Assembly (NCBI GenBank): GCA_001801025.1
Contig: MGWO01000003.1
Location: 128,201-192,200, forward strand
Direction: 5' to 3'
Source of the DNA: Gallionellales bacterium GWA2_54_124
Lineage (GTDB): Bacteria; Pseudomonadota; Gammaproteobacteria; Burkholderiales; Gallionellaceae
DNA length: 64,000 nt
Of this stretch, positions 41,617 to 50,712 are shown piece by piece. The notes beneath the pieces are model-generated. The model searched no databases, was not told the origin of the DNA, and saw nothing but the letters and a program-made list of their open reading frames with translations. A program made the position numbers and the translations under genes. Each line of letters opens with the position of its first letter. Within the stretch, counting starts at the first letter, position 1.

Positions 41617-42747
41617 ATGAAAACGACGGCTAATCAAGGTGGTGCTGAAGATTCAGGGGCTAACGTACTAGGCGGCTACTGGCCTGGAATTCAGTTGTAT
41701 TATCCGCCGGTAAAATACTCCCCCGCTCAGGGCATTTATGAAGACTTGGAGGCGGCCGGGCAGCGCATGAAAAAGTATGCGCACCAGACCCATGCGCATA
41801 CCCTGATTTTCGATCTGGAAGACGGCTGCCGGCAAAAGGAAATGAGCCGTACGCTGCTAAGACTGGAACTGCCGCAGTTCAAACGCCGAAATGAAGTGGC
41901 CATCGCGATCCGCGTCAATCCGTTCCGCACCGAAGAATATGAACACGACATGGCGCTGGTTCGCGATCTGGCAGAACACATCGATGTCGTGATGCTGGCT
42001 AAAGCGGGCGAAGCCTATGGCGCTGCGGAAGTGCGCGACCTATCCAGTTTTCTGGCGGGGCTCAATCATCCGATTTCGATACAACCCATTATCGAGCATC
42101 CAAAATCGCTCAAAATTGCGCCTGATCTGATGCAGTACAACACCGTCAAGCACGTGGTATTCGGCATTCACGATTTCTCAAAGGCCATGGGTATTCAAAT
42201 TACCCCGGAAAACTGGACGGAAGAGCTAAAATATTTCCTCAATCAAATCATGTTTGAAGCGCGCATCGCGGGTAAAGGGGTGATCGGCGGCGTGGAAACC
42301 CTGATTGGTTCTAGCAGTATGCCGGAAAAATACATAGAACCTCACGATGTCAGGCGCTGGCTGGATCTGCACGGCGAGAACGAATCGCGCATCGTGTACA
42401 AGCATGCCTGTCAGGAAGCCGCGATGGGGTTGACCGGAAAACAGGTCATCCACCCCGGGCATATTCATCTTTGTAAGGTTGCCTATACGCCTTCTCCTAC
42501 CGATATCGCGCAAAAGGTGCGCATCCTGAAAGCGGCCATCGAAGCGGATGCGCTGCTGGGCGGTGCGATCCGTATCGACGGCGAAATGCTCGATCCGCCG
42601 ATGTTCGGCAAAGCGCTGCAAACGTTGCTCAGGGCGCATTCATTGCGTGCGCTTAATGCGAAGGACAGTGATTTCGCCATGACCGTGTTGCACTTGATGC
42701 CGACTCAGGTAGTTCGCGAAAACTGGCCGTACGGCGTTATTCTTTAG
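41617..42747 (+). CDS. HpcH/HpaI-family CoA-ester lyase/aldolase, 376 aa
   Basis: 376 residues from ATG 41617 with AGGGGGG ahead; the frame opens at 41584. It is the third CitE-like protein of the cluster and the longest: an N-terminal extension with YWPGIQLYYPPVKYSPAQ, the motif LIFDLEDGCRQKEMSR, metal ligands PIIEHPKSL (Glu) and VFGIHDFSKAMG (Asp), and the family end HPGHIHLCKVAYTPSP. The spacing and the HxDF variant differ from the other two lyases, so a different substrate is likely. Followed after 8 bases by the acyl-CoA synthetase. Confidence 0.82.
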   Translation: MKTTANQGGAEDSGANVLGGYWPGIQLYYPPVKYSPAQGIYEDLEAAGQRMKKYAHQTHAHTLIFDLEDGCRQKEMSRTLLRLELPQFKRRNEVAIAIRVNPFRTEEYEHDMALVRDLAEHIDVVMLAKAGEAYGAAEVRDLSSFLAGLNHPISIQPIIEHPKSLKIAPDLMQYNTVKHVVFGIHDFSKAMGIQITPENWTEELKYFLNQIMFEARIAGKGVIGGVETLIGSSSMPEKYIEPHDVRRWLDLHGENESRIVYKHACQEAAMGLTGKQVIHPGHIHLCKVAYTPSPTDIAQKVRILKAAIEADALLGGAIRIDGEMLDPPMFGKALQTLLRAHSLRALNAKDSDFAMTVLHLMPTQVVRENWPYGVIL

Positions 42748-42755
42748 GAGGCACT

Positions 42756-44387
42756 ATGTCAAATTTTGCACCGTTTAAACCCTGGGTCTGGCAAGTGCCG
42801 GAAAATTTCAATATCGGTGTGGCCTGTACGGATGCGCATTTGGGTACGCCCGCGGCTGGCAACATCGCGATGATCGTCGAAGACGACAGGCTGGGTACCT
42901 CGCAAATAACCTTTGCTGAGCTTGCCGAACGTACTAGCCGTTTCGCTCAGTTGCTGCGAGATCTGGGTGTCGGAGACGGTGAGCGCGTATTGATCCGGCT
43001 GCCTAACTGCCTGGATTATCCGACTGCCTTTTTGGGGGCGATGAAACGCGGTGCAATTGCGGTACCGACCTCGACGCTGCTCACGTCCGAGGAGGTCGCT
43101 TATCTGGCTCAGGATTCAGGGGCGTCCGTGCTGGTTACGGACAAAGCTGCGTGGGCGACGCTGAAGGACAGCTTGCACAGTGCGCCTGATTTGCGTCATG
43201 TCTTACTGTCGGGCCCGGGTGAGCTGCTGGAAGTGGCAGGGCTGGATATTCGGGATCTGGATTCGGCGTTATCTGCGATCAACTTGTTTGAAGCGCCCTA
43301 CCCGTCTAAATCCACCGATCCTGCCTATCTGGTGTACACCTCGGGCACCACCGGCTATCCCAAGGGGGTGTTGCACTCTCACCGCTCCATGATAGGCCGC
43401 ACGCCGGCATCGACTTACTGGTTTGATTTCTCAGGTGAAAATGATCGCATCATGCATTCCGGTAAATTCAACTGGACCTATGTGCTGGGTTCCGGTCTGA
43501 TGGATCCGCTCTATTTGGGCAAGACGGTTATCGTGCATGAAGGTCGCAATGACGCCAATACCTGGCCACGGCTGATCAAGAAGCACAGTGCGACGATCTT
43601 TGTTGGCGTGCCGACCATTTACCGCCAGATCGTGCAAAAAAGTGACTATACCAAAGCGGATGTTCCCAGCCTGCGTTATTGCATGAGCGCAGGTGAGCAC
43701 CTGTCCGATGAGGTGCTCTCGCAGTGGCGCGAGCGATTCGGGGTGGATATTTACGAGGCGGTGGGCATGTCCGAGTTCTCCTATTATCTGTGCCAGACCA
43801 AGTCGCGTCCTATCCGTCCGGGTTCGGCAGGTTTCGCGCAGCCGGGTCATAACATACAGCTGCTCGATCCGGAAACGCTGCTGCCGGTTGCGGCCGGCGA
43901 AGAAGGCATGATCTGCGTGCCCGATAATGACCCGGGGCTGTTTCTGAGATACTGGAACATGTCCGAGGAAACAGCTAAGCATGTGCATGACGGCTGGTTT
44001 TTTACAGGCGACTATGCGCGCTACGATGCGGACGGTTATATCTGGTTTCTCGGGCGTAAGGATGACATCATCAAGAGTTTTGGTTATCGCGTCTCGCCCT
44101 ATGAAATTGAGCGGGTGCTGAAATCACATCCTGCGGTTGCTGATTGCGCATCTGTTGGCGAGGAGATTGAAAAGGATAAAGTGCTGGTGGTGGCCTATCT
44201 TATTTTGCATCCGGGTAGCACGACCACGGCCGATGAGTTGCTTGCATTCGGGCGGGAACATCTTGCCGCGTACAAGGCGCCAAAAACGATTTATATCGCG
44301 ACCGATTTTCCGCGCACTAAAAATGGAAAAATATTGCGACGAGAGGTTAATCCTTCCATCGCGATTGCCAAATCTGTCAGTCGATAA
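42756..44387 (+). CDS. AMP-forming acyl-CoA synthetase (benzoate-CoA ligase-like group)
   Basis: 543 residues with TAGGAGG 5 bases before the ATG. ANL-superfamily motifs: the phosphate loop YTSGTTGYPKG (194-204), the adenine motif YEAVGMSE, WFFTGDYARYDADGY and the C-terminal lysine Lys525 in TKNGKILRRE. The N-terminal half resembles aryl- and short-acid-CoA ligases. In this cluster the natural reading is that it activates the acid whose CoA ester is then hydrated and cleaved, for example a C4-C5 unsaturated or hydroxy dicarboxylic acid. Ends ahead of a clear terminator. Confidence 0.9.
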   Translation: MSNFAPFKPWVWQVPENFNIGVACTDAHLGTPAAGNIAMIVEDDRLGTSQITFAELAERTSRFAQLLRDLGVGDGERVLIRLPNCLDYPTAFLGAMKRGAIAVPTSTLLTSEEVAYLAQDSGASVLVTDKAAWATLKDSLHSAPDLRHVLLSGPGELLEVAGLDIRDLDSALSAINLFEAPYPSKSTDPAYLVYTSGTTGYPKGVLHSHRSMIGRTPASTYWFDFSGENDRIMHSGKFNWTYVLGSGLMDPLYLGKTVIVHEGRNDANTWPRLIKKHSATIFVGVPTIYRQIVQKSDYTKADVPSLRYCMSAGEHLSDEVLSQWRERFGVDIYEAVGMSEFSYYLCQTKSRPIRPGSAGFAQPGHNIQLLDPETLLPVAAGEEGMICVPDNDPGLFLRYWNMSEETAKHVHDGWFFTGDYARYDADGYIWFLGRKDDIIKSFGYRVSPYEIERVLKSHPAVADCASVGEEIEKDKVLVVAYLILHPGSTTTADELLAFGREHLAAYKAPKTIYIATDFPRTKNGKILRREVNPSIAIAKSVSR

Positions 44388-44400
44388 TATTTCGAATCTG

Positions 44401-44437
44401 AAAAACAACAGCCCCCTCACGGTGCTGTTGTTTTTTT
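44401..44437 (+). terminator. intrinsic terminator of the gntR-lyase-synthetase operon
   Basis: AAAAACAACAGC, an 11-base loop, then GCTGTTGTTTTTTT: a 12-base stem closing in seven or more T, 13 bases after the synthetase stop. The following 227 bases to the cysB end (44438-44664) show no gene. Confidence 0.9.
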
Positions 44438-44664
44438 GCGATGTATCGTTCCAAATGATTAATTTTTATGCGCGTTGCCCTGCAGCCCAATGAATACGTG
44501 GCTTACAGAGGCGGCTTCTCAAAAGTCGCTAAAATCGCCTGATTTGCTGCCGCCAAGGGGTAGGCCTGGGGCGAGGTGAGTAAATCGATTATACGGCTTT
44601 TAAAAAATATAATTTTATAACCATCTGATAATAAACGTATTTGTGTAATGCGGGTGTATGCTGC

Positions 44665-45603
44665 TCAAGTTTGCTCAGCCGGAGGTAGGATCAGTTTTGC
44701 GCGTATGCTCGCTTCAGTGAGTTTCGGCGAGCACAGTTCGATGAAGCGATAGGCGAAGCTGCGCAGATAGTGACCGCGTCGCAGCGCGATATAAGTTGTG
44801 TTGGCGCCGAACAGATGTTCGCATTTCAACAGGCGCAGGTCGGTGTCCTTGGCTGGATTAAATGCCATCGACGCAATAATCCCGATACCCATATCGAGTT
44901 CAACATAGGTCTTGATCACGTCAGCATCCAGTGCCGACATCACGATGTCAGGCACGATGCCCTGCTTGGCGAACGATTTGTCTATCTTGGTGCGTCCCGT
45001 CAGTCCTTCGTGATAAGTGACAATAGGATATTCGGCGAGCGCCTGCAAAGTCAGCGGTTCGATCTTTTCGAGCGGATGCCCTGCCGGCACGATCACCGCG
45101 TGATGCCAGGAGTAATACGGGAATGAGTCCAGTCGGGTCACGTCGGCCAGCGCCTCGGTTGCGACACCGATATCGGCTTCACCGTTGAGCAGCATCGTAA
45201 CGATTTCGTTGGGGCTCGCCTGATGCAGCTTCAGATGAACCTTGGGGAAGGCCTTTTTGAACTCGGTGATGACTTTCGGCAGAGAGTAGCGTGCCTGCGT
45301 GTGGGTGGCGACAACGGTGAGCTGCCCCTCGTCCCGTTGGCTGTATTGCTCGACCAGATTCTTGATGTTGTTGGCATCGAGCAAAATTCGCTCGACGATC
45401 TCCAGCAATTCCTGCCCGGGTTCGGTGAGTCCTAACAGGCGTTTACCCTTGCGGATGAATAATTCCACGCCTAACTCATCTTCAAGATCCTTGATGTGTT
45501 TGGAGACGCCGGACTGCGAGGTGAAGAGCGCATTGCCAACTTCGGTGAGATTGAAGTTGCAGCGCACGGCCTCGCGGATAATTTTAAGCTGCTGAAAGTT
45601 CAT
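44665..45603 (-). CDS. cysB: CysB-family LysR regulator of sulfur assimilation
   Basis: 312 residues from ATG 45603 (AGGGGA 6 bases ahead). N-terminal HTH starts [23 protein letters not shown] with the recognition region [17 protein letters not shown], exactly the CysB/Cbl style; the ligand domain contains [27 protein letters not shown] and [17 protein letters not shown]. CysB binds N-acetylserine and activates sulfate uptake and reduction genes; Cbl is a close alternative. It is the last gene of the cysTWA unit, its start overlapping the cysA end by 20 bases. Confidence 0.93.
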   Translation of the reverse strand: MNFQQLKIIREAVRCNFNLTEVGNALFTSQSGVSKHIKDLEDELGVELFIRKGKRLLGLTEPGQELLEIVERILLDANNIKNLVEQYSQRDEGQLTVVATHTQARYSLPKVITEFKKAFPKVHLKLHQASPNEIVTMLLNGEADIGVATEALADVTRLDSFPYYSWHHAVIVPAGHPLEKIEPLTLQALAEYPIVTYHEGLTGRTKIDKSFAKQGIVPDIVMSALDADVIKTYVELDMGIGIIASMAFNPAKDTDLRLLKCEHLFGANTTYIALRRGHYLRSFAYRFIELCSPKLTEASIRAKLILPPAEQT

Positions 45604-46627
45604 GTTGATCCCCTGTTTCAAACACGCGGAACTGGCGCGGGCGGATGAATACCCGATCGCCGGCTGTCAGCGGCGCGCTTTCAAAACGCTCGCGGCTCAG
45701 CTCAATTTCGATGAATTCGCTGCTGCCATCTGCGGACACTTCGACCCGAACGATAGAACCGATGGCGCGCACCAGTTTAACCTGAACCGGCAGTGCGGTG
45801 TCATCTTGTGGAGTTACGCTGATGTCGATGTCGTGCGGACGAACAAAGGCGACCGCGTCGCCCTGCTGCTGCGTCCACGGGGCATGCTCCCGGCTGTGGA
45901 ACAGGTTGACGTTGCCGATGAACTGATACACGAATGGCGTCGCAGGGCTTGCATAGACTTCGTCTGGGGTGCCGACCTGTTCGATCTTCCCCTTGTTCAT
46001 GACGACAACCCGATCCGCCACTTCCAGCGCTTCCTCCTGATCGTGGGTGACGAAGATGCTGGTGATATGCAGTTCGTCGTGCAGACGTCTGAGCCAGCGA
46101 CGCAGTTCCTTGCGCACCTGTGCGTCGAGCGCGCCGAACGGTTCATCCAGCAGCAGGATTTTAGGCTCGACAGCGAGCGCGCGCGCTAATGCGATGCGCT
46201 GCCGCTGACCGCCTGAGAGTTGCGAAGGATAGCGATCAGCCAGCCAGTCCAGTTGCACCAGATTGAGCAATTCGTGCACACGGCGCTGGATTTCAGCTTC
46301 GTTGTGGCGCTCCTTTTTCGGCTTCACGCGCAGACCGAAGGCGACATTCTCGAATACGGTCATGTGGCGGAACAGCGCATAGTGCTGGAATACGAAGCCG
46401 ACATTGCGCTCGCGTGCATCGCGAGCTTCGACATCCTCGCCGTGAAACAGCAGCTTGCCCGAATCGGCCAGTTCCAGTCCGCCGATGATGCGCAGCAAGG
46501 ACGTCTTGCCGCAGCCGGAAGGCCCGAGCAGCGCGATCAGCTCACCGCTGTTCACTTCAAGATTGATGTTGTCGAGCGCCTGGTATGCGCCGAAATTCTT
46601 GTTGATGTTCTCTATGGTTATGCTCAT
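45584..46627 (-). CDS. cysA: sulfate/thiosulfate ABC transporter ATP-binding protein CysA
   Basis: 347 residues. Walker A GPSGCGKT, signature [15 protein letters not shown], Walker [13 protein letters not shown] and the H-loop [10 protein letters not shown]; the C-terminal part (about 240-347) is the TOBE-like regulatory domain. Powers CysTW-mediated import. Lies 2 bases after cysW. Confidence 0.96.
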   Translation of the reverse strand: MSITIENINKNFGAYQALDNINLEVNSGELIALLGPSGCGKTSLLRIIGGLELADSGKLLFHGEDVEARDARERNVGFVFQHYALFRHMTVFENVAFGLRVKPKKERHNEAEIQRRVHELLNLVQLDWLADRYPSQLSGGQRQRIALARALAVEPKILLLDEPFGALDAQVRKELRRWLRRLHDELHITSIFVTHDQEEALEVADRVVVMNKGKIEQVGTPDEVYASPATPFVYQFIGNVNLFHSREHAPWTQQQGDAVAFVRPHDIDISVTPQDDTALPVQVKLVRAIGSIVRVEVSADGSSEFIEIELSRERFESAPLTAGDRVFIRPRQFRVFETGDQHELSAA

Positions 46628-46629
46628 TT

Positions 46630-47487
46630 TTATGCTCCGTGATGCAAAGGTTCGCCGCTCTTTTTAGCCTGCCATTCGACTAGTGATTTGAGCATTAGTG
46701 TGACCACCGCCAGCAGTGCCAGCAGCGAGGCTACCGCGAAGGCGGCGACAAAGTTGTATTCGTTGTACAGTATCTCGACATGCAGCGGCATGGTGTTGGT
46801 CATGCCGCGGATGTGACCCGACACCACCGAAACGGCACCGAATTCCCCCATCGCCCGCGCATTACACAGGATCACGCCGTACAGCAGTCCCCATTTGATG
46901 TTGGGTAAGGTGACCCGGCTGAAGGTCTGCCAGCCGGATGCGCCCAGCGAGACGGCGGCTTCTTCCTCTTCTTTTCCCTGTGACTGCATCAGCGGAATCA
47001 GCTCGCGTGCGATGAACGGGAAGGTCACGAAGATGGTCGCCAGTACGATGCCCGGCACGGCGAAAATCAGCTTGACGTCATGCGCCTGCAACCACGGGCC
47101 GAACCAGCCCTGTGCGCCGAACAGCAGTACATACACCAGTCCTGATACCACGGGGCTCACGGCAAACGGCAGGTCGATCAGTGTGATCAGCAGGCTCTTG
47201 CCTTTGAATTCAAACTTGGCGATCGCCCAGGAGGCGGCGATGCCGAATACCAGATTGCACGGTACGGCGATTCCTGCTGCGATGAAGGTCAGTTTAATGG
47301 CCGACCAGGCATCCGGTTCCTGCAGTGCCGTCCAGTACAGCTCCCAGCCTTTGCTCAGTGCGCCGTAGAATACGGCGAACAGCGGCAAGCCCAGAAACAG
47401 CAGCAGGTAGCTCAGTGCGACACCGATGAACAGCAGCGTCACCGTTTTTGATTCATGTGTTGCGATGCGCGTATTAGGTTTGGTCAT
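46630..47487 (-). CDS. cysW: sulfate/thiosulfate ABC transporter permease CysW
   Basis: 285 residues from ATG 47487; six membrane helices and the EAA loop [28 protein letters not shown] that docks on Cys[22 protein letters not shown] is a CysW signature. Its start shares one base with the cysT stop (TAATG), so the two permeases are translationally coupled. Confidence 0.95.
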   Translation of the reverse strand: MTKPNTRIATHESKTVTLLFIGVALSYLLLFLGLPLFAVFYGALSKGWELYWTALQEPDAWSAIKLTFIAAGIAVPCNLVFGIAASWAIAKFEFKGKSLLITLIDLPFAVSPVVSGLVYVLLFGAQGWFGPWLQAHDVKLIFAVPGIVLATIFVTFPFIARELIPLMQSQGKEEEEAAVSLGASGWQTFSRVTLPNIKWGLLYGVILCNARAMGEFGAVSVVSGHIRGMTNTMPLHVEILYNEYNFVAAFAVASLLALLAVVTLMLKSLVEWQAKKSGEPLHHGA

Positions 47488-48317
47488 TATCTTGCTCCTC
47501 GTTGGCTGGTCCACCATTGCAGCGCGTTGATCCCCAGCAGCAGGACGAATGAGATCAGCAGCATGATCACTGCGATGGCGGTTGCGCCCGCATAATCGTA
47601 TTGCTCCAGTTTTGCGACGATCAGCAAGGGTGCGATTTCGGATATGTAAGGCATGTTGCCCGCGATGAAGATCACCGAGCCGTATTCGCCGATGGCGCGG
47701 GCAAAGGCCAGCGAGAAGCCTGTCAGCAGGGCCGGATAGATGGCCGGAAAAATGACGCGGCGGAATACGTCCCAGCGTCCGGCGCCCAGGCTGGCGGCTG
47801 CTTCTTCAACGCCGGCTTCCACATCTTCGAGCACCGGTTGCACGGTGCGTACTACGAATGGCAGGCCGATGAAGGTGAGTGCGACGACGATGCCGAGTGG
47901 CGTGTAGGCGACTTTGATGTCATGGGCTGCGAAATACTGTCCTATCCAACCGTGGGGTGCATACAGTGTTGCCAGGGTAATGCCGGCGACGGCGGTCGGC
48001 AGTGCGAACGGCAAGTCCACCAGCGCATCGACGATACGTTTGCCGGGGAAGCGGTAGCGCACCAGCACCCAGGCGACCAGCAGGCCGAAAATGGCATTGA
48101 TGACGGCGGCGGCCAGCGAAGTGAGGAAAGTCACTTTCAATGCGGCGAGCACACGGTCGCCTGTCGCCACCTCGTAAAATCCTACCCATCCCAGCGTTGC
48201 CGTCTTAAAGAATAACGCGGACAGCGGGACTAAAACGATCAGCGACAGATACAGCAGCGTGAAACCCAGGGCTAAATTAAAGCCCGGTAGTACGCTGTGG
48301 GCTCGAAAACTCGCCAT
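47487..48317 (-). CDS. cysT: sulfate/thiosulfate ABC transporter permease CysT
   Basis: 276 residues, first gene of the operon, ATG with AGGAG ahead. Starts with [23 protein letters not shown], has the EAA loop [23 protein letters not shown] and [20 protein letters not shown]. Forms the heterodimeric channel with CysW. No binding-protein gene is adjacent; sbp is at 62567. Confidence 0.95.
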   Translation of the reverse strand: MASFRAHSVLPGFNLALGFTLLYLSLIVLVPLSALFFKTATLGWVGFYEVATGDRVLAALKVTFLTSLAAAVINAIFGLLVAWVLVRYRFPGKRIVDALVDLPFALPTAVAGITLATLYAPHGWIGQYFAAHDIKVAYTPLGIVVALTFIGLPFVVRTVQPVLEDVEAGVEEAAASLGAGRWDVFRRVIFPAIYPALLTGFSLAFARAIGEYGSVIFIAGNMPYISEIAPLLIVAKLEQYDYAGATAIAVIMLLISFVLLLGINALQWWTSQRGAR

Positions 48318-48376
48318 TATTCACTCCTAAATTCAGTTCAGGCGCGCAGTCTATAGCCACCAGAGGCGCGTGAAAA

Positions 48377-48408
48377 ATCATAATTTCTGCTTTCCTTAGC
48401 AGAAAATT
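48377..48408 (-). promoter_or_regulatory. candidate cysTWA promoter with inverted repeat
   Basis: On the minus strand TATGAT (48382-48377) fits a -10 element 60 bases ahead of cysT. Overlapping the -35 position is an 8-base inverted repeat TTTCTGCT/AGCAGAAA (48384-48391 and 48398-48405). A poor -35 box plus an upstream inverted repeat is what an activator-dependent (CysB) promoter would show; this is inference. Confidence 0.5.
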
Positions 48409-48445
48409 GAATAAGGGTTCGCAGCTTCGCCGGGGGATTTCAAAT

Positions 48446-48461
48446 TGTTTCACGTGAAACA
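48446..48461. promoter_or_regulatory. parS-type ParB binding site 3
   Basis: TGTTTCACGTGAAACA, identical to the site at 35073-35088. It lies in the gap between divergently transcribed cysT and the glutathione transferase gene, about 14.5 kb from oriC. Confidence 0.95.
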
Positions 48462-48580
48462 TTGGTGACGGACTCACCCGGCTGTAAATCAGTCAGTGAG
48501 ATTTGCTTATGAAAAAATGCCTGCACGGCGTCAGTCCGCCGGTGCTAAAGTACGCAGCTTCAATCGGATAAAGGAATGGC

Positions 48581-49189
48581 ATGAAACTGCTCGGCACTCA
48601 CACCAGCCCCTACGTGCGCAAGGTGCGACTGGTTCTGTTGGAAAAGAACATTCCCCACGAATACGTAATCGACCCGCCGGGCGAGCCGGGTAGTTTGGTA
48701 TTGCAGGTGAATCCGCTGGGGCGCATTCCTGCGCTGATACTCGATGATGGTTTCTGTATATTTGATTCGTCCGTGATCGCAGACTATGCCGATACGTTGA
48801 ACGATGCGCCCGTGCTGATTCCGCGCGCCGATCCTCTTGCCCGCCTGCGCGTGAAACGCTGGGAGGCGCTGGCCGACGGCATCATGGATTCGGCGATCGT
48901 GGTGCGCAATGAAAGTCTGCGGCCTGAGGACAAGCAAAATCAGGCGACGCTTGATATGCACAATCTGGCGGTCACGCAAGCGCTGGACTATGCGGCCCGT
49001 TTGCTGGGGGGTCACGAGTGGTGCGAGGGTGAGGCGATCACACTGGCGGATCTCGCGCTGATCAGCGCCCTGCTCTATCTGGACTTGCGGCAGTCTGGGC
49101 GCGACTGGCGGAGTGCACACACCAATCTGGCAGGCTGGTTTTTGCGTATCAGTGCGCGCCCCGGTGTGATCGAATCGACGCAAGGCTGA
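48581..49189 (+). CDS. glutathione S-transferase family protein
   Basis: 202 residues with AAGGAATGGC ahead of the ATG. N-terminal thioredoxin fold begins MKLLGTHTSPYVRKVRLVLLEKNI with the glutathione-contacting Ser9-Pro10 and the later cis-Pro/ESxA-like region IFDSSVIADYAD; a helical C-terminal domain follows, with ITLADLALISALLYLDLR. Related to YibF-like GSTs of proteobacteria. Substrate unknown. Divergent from cysT, monocistronic by context. Confidence 0.9.
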   Translation: MKLLGTHTSPYVRKVRLVLLEKNIPHEYVIDPPGEPGSLVLQVNPLGRIPALILDDGFCIFDSSVIADYADTLNDAPVLIPRADPLARLRVKRWEALADGIMDSAIVVRNESLRPEDKQNQATLDMHNLAVTQALDYAARLLGGHEWCEGEAITLADLALISALLYLDLRQSGRDWRSAHTNLAGWFLRISARPGVIESTQG

Positions 49190-49944
49190 TAACGTAATCT
49201 GACCCGTGGCTGGTGCAGTTGTCTGTGTTCAATGTGGCCACCGATTCAGCGCCGAGCATGATTTCATCCTGCGTGTATTTCTAGGGCACGCCTGCGAACA
49301 ACTCATCGATGATGGCGGCCTTGAGTTTGGCTTGCGCCGAAGCCCGGTCGCGCAGATGCATCAAAATTGATGCCGGACAGATCGTGGCGAGTCATTCAGT
49401 GCATCCTTTTGCGTACTCAATGAAAAGGGCGACATCACTGGTGCATCATTTTGTATTCCCCGTTTGCTGTGTCGCAATTTCCGGCACAAAAGGGGAATGT
49501 TCCGTCCGCTCGGTCACCTTTCACATCTGCTTTGTCGGATTTCCGGGGCGGGTGCAGAGCGATTGAAAGGGGTTCACCGCATTCCCGTCAGGCGCACCGG
49601 GAGTCTCGAATCCGGCAGGCACACCCTGCGGGAGCATGCGGACCGGCGAAACTTTTGTACTGACACCCCGACAGAGCGCACCGGGAATCGAAATTCTGAG
49701 TCGCGGGCATTGAGTTAGCACGCGGACCGTTCTTTGCGAGCCGTCGCGTTTCCGCTTTAAGGCATAAAAGATTCGGCCTGCCTGTGTTGAAGCCGGCGAT
49801 GTCTATATAGATGTGCCTATATCCAAAGGCATATAGCAATGTGTAACGACGTTGTTTAAAGTGTCATTCATCCCATTAACCACAATACACGAGTGTCATT
49901 TGTTCAGTTCAACCGCTTTACGACTATCAATCAGGAGATGAATC
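49190..49944. other. 755-base region without a recognisable gene
   Basis: No reading frame here has a ribosome site and a protein-like sequence; overlapping short frames in all phases suggest decayed DNA. A minus-strand stretch 49220-49350 reads like a fragment with stops (AQAKLKAAIIDELFAGVP then stop). The centre (49450-49560) repeats TTTCCGG and has inverted ATTCCCC/GGGGAAT. It could be a scar of an inserted element, but no terminal repeats were identified. The part next to the downstream gene (49860-49944) is A/T richer and should carry its promoter. Confidence 0.5.
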
Positions 49945-50640
49945 ATGGCACATCGCGCCTATTTACCCGCAAGTGAGTCTGAATTAATTGTTTTTCTCAG
50001 TCATCTGGCCGCAAGGCTTTCCGCGCATGCCGAAGCGCTGGGGATTACAAGCGATGAGCTCATCGCAACGCTGTTAGACATCGCGTATTGTCAGTGGATA
50101 TTGCAGACGTGGTATCCGACCATACAGCAAAGTGCGATGGAGGCCACTGTTTACAAAAATCTAGTCGCGTCCGGCAGCGATCAGGCGTTACACCCACGAC
50201 CAGGTCCCGTCATTTTTGAAAATGCGCCTGAAGCGCGTCCGAATGGCGTATTGATTCGCCTGGCCAATTTGATTCAGCGCATCAAACTGAGTAAAGGCTA
50301 CAGCGATGCAGTTGGTCAGGATCTGGGCATCATCAACAGCAATATTAGCGTCGTCCATGCAATGCCTGAATTCTCTGTTGCCTATGATCACAGCTCAGGT
50401 AAAAAGCGCGTGAAGCTGCTCTTCACCAAGTACGAACATGAGGGAGTTTCGATCGAAAGTCGTCGCAATGGCGGTGAATGGGAGAGCATGGGGATTGCAA
50501 CGACGAAACCGTGGCATGACGATCGGCCATTGTTGACCGTGGGATTGCCCGAAGTTCGTGAGTACCGGCTGTGCTGGTGGGATAAAAATCACGCCAACGG
50601 GAATTTTTCCCCGGTACAAACAATCACCGTCGGCCCTTAA
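49945..50640 (+). CDS. conserved hypothetical protein, 231 aa
   Basis: Not recognised by function. GGAG precedes the ATG by 7-8 bases. Residues 1-60 look helical (SELIVFLSHLAARLSAHAEALGITSDEL), the middle has a Pro-rich hinge near 84-100, and the last 75 residues are beta-rich (VSIESRRNGGEWESMGIATTKPWHDDRP, LPEVREYRLCWWDKN), reminiscent of a fibronectin-III/Ig-like module. There is no signal peptide, so it is probably cytoplasmic. A strong hairpin follows its stop. Isolated between a gene-poor tract and a convergent outer-membrane gene. Confidence 0.8.
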   Translation: MAHRAYLPASESELIVFLSHLAARLSAHAEALGITSDELIATLLDIAYCQWILQTWYPTIQQSAMEATVYKNLVASGSDQALHPRPGPVIFENAPEARPNGVLIRLANLIQRIKLSKGYSDAVGQDLGIINSNISVVHAMPEFSVAYDHSSGKKRVKLLFTKYEHEGVSIESRRNGGEWESMGIATTKPWHDDRPLLTVGLPEVREYRLCWWDKNHANGNFSPVQTITVGP

Positions 50641-50656
50641 ATCAGTTAGTTTAATT

Positions 50657-50687
50657 GTCGTTGCGAGCGCTTAGCGCTCGCAACGAC
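50657..50687. terminator. bidirectional hairpin terminator
   Basis: GTCGTTGCGAGCGC, loop TTA, GCGCTCGCAACGAC: a perfect 14-base stem between convergent genes ending at 50640 (+) and 50713 (-). It is followed by GATTTTATC on the plus strand, and preceded by ACTAATTAAA-like A/T on the other side (minus strand reads CAATTAAACT). Confidence 0.8.
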
Positions 50688-50712
50688 GATTTTATCAGCG
50701 AAGGTTAATTTT

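Noticed and set aside
49590..49640. possible tRNA-like segment (TCTCGAATCC)
   Set aside because: The short match to a T-arm is not accompanied by acceptor, D or anticodon stems.
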